Shown in pieces: positions 6,805 through 10,632 of a stretch of DNA of 10,632 bases. This DNA comes from Paraktedonobacter sp035294465 (GTDB lineage: Bacteria > Chloroflexota > Ktedonobacteria > Ktedonobacterales > Ktedonobacteraceae), in the NCBI GenBank assembly GCA_035294465.1, contig DATGKW010000079.1, positions 1-10,632 of the forward strand, in the 5' to 3' direction. Positions within the stretch are counted from its first letter, which is position 1. Each line of letters opens with the position of its first letter. The notes beneath the pieces are model-generated. The model searched no databases. It was not told where the DNA came from and saw only the letters and a program-made list of their open reading frames with translations. A program made the translations under genes and the position numbers.

Positions 6805-7788
6805 TCACTCTGATGCCGGATCGTAAGGGATACCATCGGCGGCAGGCGGCGTAGTGCGGCCCACCAGCCCGACGAGAGCAATCAGGGTAAGTATGTACGG
6901 CAGCGCGTTGAGCAGGTTTGCTATGTTGGGCGAATTGCTTAAATCCTGCAGAGGAATGCCAAGCCCATCACCAAGCGCGAAAATCAGGCAGCCGATAGCC
7001 GCTCCCAGTGGCGTATATTTGCCAAAGATCATCGCGGCCAGGGCAATATAGCCACGGCCGTTGGTCATACCAGGATTGAAAATGCCCGCTACGCCCAGCG
7101 CCAGATACGCTCCCGCCAGCCCCGAAAGCAGTCCGCTGGTTAGCACACACATGTAACGCAGCAGCCGCACATTAATACCCGCCGTATCTGCCGCCTGGGG
7201 ATGTTCGCCAACAGCGCGGATACGCAAGCCCAGGTTGGTGCGAAAGAGCAACAGCTGCGAGCCAATCAGGATCAGCACAGCGAGATAGAAGACCAGGTTT
7301 TGCTGAAACAGTACCGGGCCGATCCAGGGAATGGACGCCAGCGGCCCGAAGTTAGGCGTGGGCAGGCGTAAATTGCCTGGCAGGGAGGGTACGCCCTGAC
7401 CGGCAGGCGTAATGACGTATACCAGGTAGCTCGTCAGACCGAGCGCGATAATGTTGATAGCGATACCGCTGACGATCTGATCAGCCTTGAAGTTAATCGA
7501 AACGACGGCATGAATGAGCGCCATAAGCCCGCCGGCCAGAATGGCGGCCAGCGTACCAACCAGGACACACAGAAAAGGATTCAGGCCGAGATTATGCATG
7601 GCGAGCGTGATCATCACGCTGGCGAAGGCGCCCGCGAGCATCATGCCTTCCATCGCGATATTGACAACGCCGCTGCGCTCCGAGATTACGCCACCGATAG
7701 CGGGGAGAACAAGTAGCCCGGCGAATTCCAGCGTGGTTTGCCATGTGTTACTGGAAATCAGGGAGCGAAGGATGATTTGCCAGAACAT
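6805..7788 (-). CDS. Nucleoside ABC transporter permease, small subunit (NupQ/YufQ-like)
   Basis: Encodes 327 residues with about 9-10 hydrophobic segments, of the BPD_transp_2 (branched-chain amino acid/ribose/nucleoside) permease family. Family hallmarks seen are ISERSGVVNIAMEGMMLAGA (35-54), KADQIVSGIAINIIALGLT (101-119, the coupling region facing the ATPase), RAVGEHPQAADTAGI (191-205) and GRGYIALAAMIFGKYTPLGA (245-264). The start at 7788 lies only 2 nt after the stop codon of the larger permease. Its binding site AAAAGGAG is inside the end of that gene, so translational coupling is likely. It forms the transmembrane channel with the large permease. No odd features. Confidence 0.92.
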   Translation of the reverse strand: MFWQIILRSLISSNTWQTTLEFAGLLVLPAIGGVISERSGVVNIAMEGMMLAGAFASVMITLAMHNLGLNPFLCVLVGTLAAILAGGLMALIHAVVSINFKADQIVSGIAINIIALGLTSYLVYVITPAGQGVPSLPGNLRLPTPNFGPLASIPWIGPVLFQQNLVFYLAVLILIGSQLLLFRTNLGLRIRAVGEHPQAADTAGINVRLLRYMCVLTSGLLSGLAGAYLALGVAGIFNPGMTNGRGYIALAAMIFGKYTPLGAAIGCLIFALGDGLGIPLQDLSNSPNIANLLNALPYILTLIALVGLVGRTTPPAADGIPYDPASE

Positions 7789-7790
7789 GA

Positions 7791-9104
7791 TTATTGCTCC
7801 TTTTCGAGATCGGTTATGACTACTTCATTCTGCGCCTCTCCCGCGCCATCGACGCCTCCTCCAGCAAGCTCAGCCATCGCCTGAGCCGGCCTGGCAGGAA
7901 CAACTGGCGCTCGCCCGCGATTACTCTTCATCCAGGCGGGCAGGTAACGGCGGATTATCGGAATAAACTCAGCAGTTATAAAGAAGAGCAGCAAAGCTTC
8001 GATGACCAGAACCAGATTCGGGTCCACGTGGGCAACCGCCTGCATATCGGTGCTGCCAGAGCGCAAGCCGCCCAGGAAAAGCGAACTGATCACAACGCCA
8101 ATGGTGGTAGTATTGCCAAGCAGCGCGACAGCGATAGCGTCAAATCCGGTTGGAAGCTGGCTATAAGCCTGAGCAGCCAGGTTATACCCCGGCTGCCCCA
8201 TCAAGTTAAGCGCCCCCGCCAACCCAGAGAAGGCACCGGAAATGATCATCACCAGAAAAATAGTACGCTTGATGGGAATGCCAGCATATTTCGCGGCCTG
8301 CTGATTTTGCCCAACGATGCGCAGTTCATAGCCAAAAGTGGTGCGCGCAATCAGGAGCCAGTAGACGATGACAGCCACGATTACAAAGAAAAGACTGACA
8401 TCGACCGTGTACAGAAAGGTATTGAAGTGAGTATGGAACCACTGGTTCGAGAGAGCAGCTAGCGAGGGCAATTGAGCGTTGATAGGCAACACTTTGGTTT
8501 CGGGAGTGCCGAAAGGAGTCACAAACGGGTTGCTGTTGATAATATAATCGCTCACCCAGAACACGATCCAGTTGAGCATAATGGTCGTAACGACCTCGTG
8601 CGCCCCTCGCCACGCCTTGAGAAAGCCGGCGATTCCGCCTATGATAGCTCCTGCCGCCGTCCCTGCGACGATCATAGTCGGCACCAGCAGCCAGCCCGGC
8701 CAGGACTGATGCGTCAGGCCGATCATATCCGCGACCGTCCCCCCGGCCGCGAGTTGACCAGCAGCTCCAATGTTGAAGAGGCCAGTGCGGAACGAGATAG
8801 CAACTGAAAGGCTGGCTAACGTCAGAGGAATTACTTCGACCAGCGTATTTGAAAGGCTGTACAGGGACCCATATGAGCCGGTAAAGAGTGTGGTATAGGC
8901 ATGAATGACATTGGTGAAAGGATCGACCGTTTTATCCGGCCAGGTGATCAGAATGACGATTGCCCCCGCAACGAATGCGAAGATCACAGCAACGAGAGGG
9001 CGCACCAGCGATGCGCCAAGCGCGCGCAACCCCATCCTGAGCCCGCTTGCGACCGGAGGACGCCGCTCAGACGTTTCTTCTGGCGGCGCAAGTAGTTCGG
9101 CCAT
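7791..9104 (-). CDS. Nucleoside ABC transporter permease, large subunit (NupP/YufP-like)
   Basis: Encodes 437 residues from the ATG at 9104, which has GGGAGGA 6 nt upstream. The frame stays open to a TTG at 9194, but that part is the inverted repeat and is not taken as coding. Family features of BPD_transp_2 permeases are SFRTGLFNIGAAGQLAAG (104-121), HEVVTTIMLNWI (169-180, ATPase coupling), RIVGQNQQAAKYAGI (262-276) and TGFDAIAVALLGNTTTIG (319-336). It has a hydrophilic head of about 35 residues before the first helix and a tail of about 48 residues after the last helix (390-437, Arg/Pro/Ala/Gly-rich, then acidic), so it is longer than the roughly 350 residues usual for YufP. The extensions are cytoplasmic by charge and look unstructured. 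It is the second gene of the operon, after the receptor and an intervening hairpin. Confidence 0.92.
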   Translation of the reverse strand: MAELLAPPEETSERRPPVASGLRMGLRALGASLVRPLVAVIFAFVAGAIVILITWPDKTVDPFTNVIHAYTTLFTGSYGSLYSLSNTLVEVIPLTLASLSVAISFRTGLFNIGAAGQLAAGGTVADMIGLTHQSWPGWLLVPTMIVAGTAAGAIIGGIAGFLKAWRGAHEVVTTIMLNWIVFWVSDYIINSNPFVTPFGTPETKVLPINAQLPSLAALSNQWFHTHFNTFLYTVDVSLFFVIVAVIVYWLLIARTTFGYELRIVGQNQQAAKYAGIPIKRTIFLVMIISGAFSGLAGALNLMGQPGYNLAAQAYSQLPTGFDAIAVALLGNTTTIGVVISSLFLGGLRSGSTDMQAVAHVDPNLVLVIEALLLFFITAEFIPIIRRYLPAWMKSNRGRAPVVPARPAQAMAELAGGGVDGAGEAQNEVVITDLEKEQ

Positions 9105-9129
9105 ACATCTTCCTCCCGAACAACATAAA

Positions 9130-9196
9130 ATTTGTCTTATGGTGCTTGTTTTCGCGAAAGAATACATTTCACAAAAACAAGCGCCATAAGACAAAT
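9130..9196. repeat. Long inverted repeat between receptor and permease genes
   Basis: Arms 9130-9152 and 9174-9196 pair over 23 bp with a single G-T/G-U pair and no other mismatch. They enclose a 21-nt centre that can form a further GAAA/TTTC pairing (9156-9159 with 9167-9170). It begins 8 nt after the stop codon of the lipoprotein gene and ends about 10 nt before the ribosome binding site of the permease gene. In the transcript it would form one very stable hairpin followed by a short U-run (TTTT), too weak for a standard terminator. Intergenic hairpins behind solute-receptor genes are known to protect the upstream mRNA and lower downstream expression (malE-malF REP in E. coli). A remnant of a short palindromic mobile repeat is the alternative. 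Confidence 0.85.
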
Positions 9197-9204
9197 CGTC
9201 TACA

Positions 9205-10326
9205 TTAGGATGGAATCGTTTCCGGTGGCACGAGCTTGCCGGACTTCATCTCCGCTTCCAAAGCCATCGCTTTGGCCACTGCGTCCTGCGGAACCTGGCT
9301 GCTGGGAGTGGCAAAGCCGACGCCATTATTGGACAGGTCAAATTTGTAAGGGTTATTGACGAAACTGGTGTATGGCCCGGTCGCAGCCGTGCCCTGTTCC
9401 TCCGCCATATTGATGATGTCGTAGGCAGCAGTATCTACCCGCTTGATCGCGCTGGTAATGACGCTCGGACGAATCGCTCCGGTAGAGTCGTGGCTCTGAT
9501 CGGCGTCAACACCGATGCTGTAGATACCATGCTTCGTTGCGGAATCCAGCACGCCGATACCACAGCCGCCAGCAACCTGGAAAAGAATATCAGCGTGGTT
9601 GATGCTGTACTGCTTGTCGGCGATGGCGCTGCACTGCGTGGGATCGGTGAAATTATTCGAGTAGCCGATAACCACGTTGACACTGGGATCAACCAGCTTC
9701 GCACAGTATTTATACCCGGCGATATAGCGGATGACCGGAGGGATCGCCTGGCCGCCAACCGCCCCGATAGTATTATAGCCGAGCAGCTTGGGGGCTTTCG
9801 CCTTGCCATCAACCTCCATCTGGCCAGCAATCGCTCCGACCAGACAGCCCGCCTGTTCTTCCTTGAAGAAGAGCGGCGCGACATTGGAAAGGTTGATGCA
9901 GTTGAAGTTGGCATCAACGGCGCATCCATCGATGATAGCAAACTTCTTATTCGGGAACTGGCGGGCAACTGCTGTGATGGCCGTCTCCATATTGAAGCCA
10001 ATACCGATTACCATATCGGCCTGATTTGCCGCCGCCGTCAGTTTCGCCTTATACTCGGCATCACTTACAACCGTCGATTGGAGAACGACATCCGGGAAGT
10101 GCCACTTCGCCCTGGCTTGCTCGTATCCCAGGTGGGAGAACTGGTTGAAACCCCCGTCATTCAGGCCGCCAATGTCGGTGACAATTCCTACGGTAACGGG
10201 AGCAGTGGTCGTCCCGGAGGTCGGCGTTCCTCCGCCGCCGGCTGTAGCGCTTCCGCATGCCACAAATAACATGGAGATCACCACGAGAAATGACGCGAGG
10301 CGGGCATGGCCGCTAACTCTTCGCAT
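9205..10326 (-). CDS. BMP-family nucleoside-binding lipoprotein (BmpA/PnrA-like)
   Basis: Encodes 373 residues from the ATG at 10326, chosen because GAAAGGA lies 7 nt upstream; the frame extends 11 codons further without support. A lipoprotein signal peptide is visible: RR near the start, a hydrophobic core (10-22) and FVAC with the lipidated cysteine at C24, a slightly non-standard lipobox (Phe at -3). A Gly/Thr/Ser-rich linker follows to about residue 42. The receptor domain (PF02608 type) shows VGIVTDIGGLNDGGFNQ (46-62), EEQAGCLVGAIAG (156-168), GGQAIPPVIRYIAGY (191-205), VAGGCGIGVLD (251-261) and IGVDADQ (271-277). PnrA and BmpA homologues bind purine nucleosides, so a purine nucleoside is the likely ligand. 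The mature domain has several cysteines (135, 143, 161, 208, 232, 255), enough for disulfides outside the cell. It is the first gene of the operon. Confidence 0.92.
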   Translation of the reverse strand: MRRVSGHARLASFLVVISMLFVACGSATAGGGGTPTSGTTTAPVTVGIVTDIGGLNDGGFNQFSHLGYEQARAKWHFPDVVLQSTVVSDAEYKAKLTAAANQADMVIGIGFNMETAITAVARQFPNKKFAIIDGCAVDANFNCINLSNVAPLFFKEEQAGCLVGAIAGQMEVDGKAKAPKLLGYNTIGAVGGQAIPPVIRYIAGYKYCAKLVDPSVNVVIGYSNNFTDPTQCSAIADKQYSINHADILFQVAGGCGIGVLDSATKHGIYSIGVDADQSHDSTGAIRPSVITSAIKRVDTAAYDIINMAEEQGTAATGPYTSFVNNPYKFDLSNNGVGFATPSSQVPQDAVAKAMALEAEMKSGKLVPPETIPS

Positions 10327-10436
10327 CGAAGCTTCCTTTCTGACAAAATAACTAGCCATTCACAGTGAAACAACTGAAGAAAATACAGACTCACTCCAAA
10401 TAGCGCAAGGGGCGGGAATAGGTGTCTGCTTTCCTC

Positions 10437-10452
10437 AAACGTAAGTATAACA
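10437..10452 (-). promoter_or_regulatory. Extended -10 promoter for the nucleoside transporter operon
   Basis: On the minus strand, TG at 10452-10451, one base and TATACT at 10449-10444 form an extended -10 element with 5/6 hexamer match. The -35 region is poor. A start near 10437 leaves a leader of about 110 nt. The leader holds a weak hairpin (GTCTG/CAGAC at 10424-10428 and 10386-10390) but no match to the purine riboswitch core. It is the best promoter candidate between the operon and the next gene. Confidence 0.5.
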
Positions 10453-10508
10453 TGAAACACATCGATAGGAAGGCCATTCCAGGCAACGGAACAGCAAAAA
10501 ACAAAGTA

Positions 10509-10530
10509 TTGTGACAGTATATACGTCAAA
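10509..10530. promoter_or_regulatory. Imperfect dyad, possible operator upstream of the transporter operon
   Basis: TGAC and GTCA arms (within 10512-10528) flank an AT-rich GTATATAC, a self-complementary octamer, giving an operator-like dyad with a one-base offset. It lies about 60 bp upstream of the extended -10 element. No regulator is encoded in the window, so its role is open. Confidence 0.25.
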
Positions 10531-10544
10531 CGGCGGCCTCTTTC

Positions 10545-10632
10545 TCACAAGCTTAGCGCCGCCCTGAGCGCTTGTCGCGCTCGTCCAGGTTGTTGTGCGA
10601 GCAAATAATGGAGAAAACCATCCAGCAGAAGC
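10545..10632 (-). CDS. Possible C-terminal end of an unidentified gene, partial
   Basis: The last 28 codons of a minus-strand frame enter from the right edge and stop with TGA at 10547-10545. The peptide reads LLLDGFLHYLLAQQPGRARQ and then ALRAALSL. It is Leu/Ala/Arg-rich and amphipathic, as in a helical C-terminus, for example of a TPR-like or helical-bundle protein. A GGCGGC/GCCGCC pairing (10532-10537 with 10558-10563) spans the stop and is followed by only three T residues, a weak terminator at most. The fragment is too short for a family call. It runs in the same direction as the nucleoside operon. Confidence 0.35.
   Translation of the reverse strand, partial: LLLDGFLHYLLAQQPGRARQALRAALSL

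Noticed and set aside
9105..9359. Open frames from TTG codons in both arms of the inverted repeat (a plus-strand frame at 9132-9359 and an N-terminal extension of the large permease to 9194)
   Set aside because: The two peptides are near identical only because the DNA is palindromic; neither has a ribosome binding site, and the permease has a well-placed ATG at 9104.
10327..10437. Purine riboswitch in the leader of the nucleoside transporter operon
   Set aside because: The leader lacks the conserved junction and loop sequences of the purine aptamer; only a weak hairpin is visible.
1..10632. CRISPR array, tRNA or rRNA genes, insertion sequences, prophage or toxin-antitoxin genes
   Set aside because: No regularly spaced repeats, cloverleaf-like segments, rRNA-like stretches, transposase motifs or phage-like proteins were seen on either strand.
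10607..10632. Possible plus-strand start (ATG at 10607, MEKTIQQK)
   Set aside because: No ribosome binding site precedes it, and it has only eight codons before the window ends; the minus-strand frame over the same bases looks more protein-like.

Overview
The window reads as an ordinary chromosomal stretch of a moderately GC-rich bacterium. It has strong GGAGG-type ribosome binding sites, a lipoprotein-based (Gram-positive style) solute receptor and canonical TTGACA/TATAAT-like promoters. The mix of an MshC/CysS-like ligase, a purine-nucleoside ABC transporter and an FG-GAP-type membrane protein would fit a Chloroflexota such as Ktedonobacteria, or a relative of Actinobacteria. This placement is inference from gene style only; there is no rRNA or other marker in the window.

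Layout from left to right. (1) Positions 1-581, minus strand: the N-terminal two-thirds of an RsmC-like rRNA methyltransferase, cut by the window edge. (2) 582-966: a gene-free stretch with a plausible minus-strand promoter for that gene. It also holds, on the plus strand, a promoter-like element with two tight dyads, a foldable segment and a textbook rho-independent terminator, together resembling a small-RNA gene. (3) 967-1659, minus: a 230-residue single-pass membrane protein with an acidic/basic cytoplasmic part and an outer domain carrying a calcium-binding-like DVNGDGRPD loop. (4) 1705-1776: two strong promoters back to back. (5) 1849-5142, plus: a probable three-gene operon of a TatD-family nuclease (TTG start), a short cysteine ligase of the MshC/CysS family, and a fucose-permease-like (FHS) MFS transporter. 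(6) 5191-10326, minus: a four-gene ABC uptake operon, in transcription order the BMP-family lipoprotein, the large permease, the small permease and the double ATPase. It converges on the MFS gene. (7) 10327-10544: its upstream region with an extended -10 promoter. (8) 10545-10632, minus: a possible C-terminal tail of a further gene.

Functionally, the four minus-strand genes form a complete purine-nucleoside importer of the BmpA-NupOPQ (B. subtilis YufNOPQ) kind: lipoprotein receptor, two 'branched-chain/ribose type' permeases and a tandem ATPase. A 23-bp inverted repeat lies between the receptor gene and the permease genes, where a transcript-stabilising or processing hairpin would raise receptor output over membrane components. 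The plus-strand cluster combines DNA/RNA maintenance (TatD) with a cysteine-activating enzyme. That enzyme has the length and signature of mycothiol ligase but keeps the CysS-type fourth zinc ligand, and it is the most interesting protein here. I did not find a clearly new multi-gene system; the best candidates for novelty are the putative small RNA at about 819-967 and the hybrid ligase.
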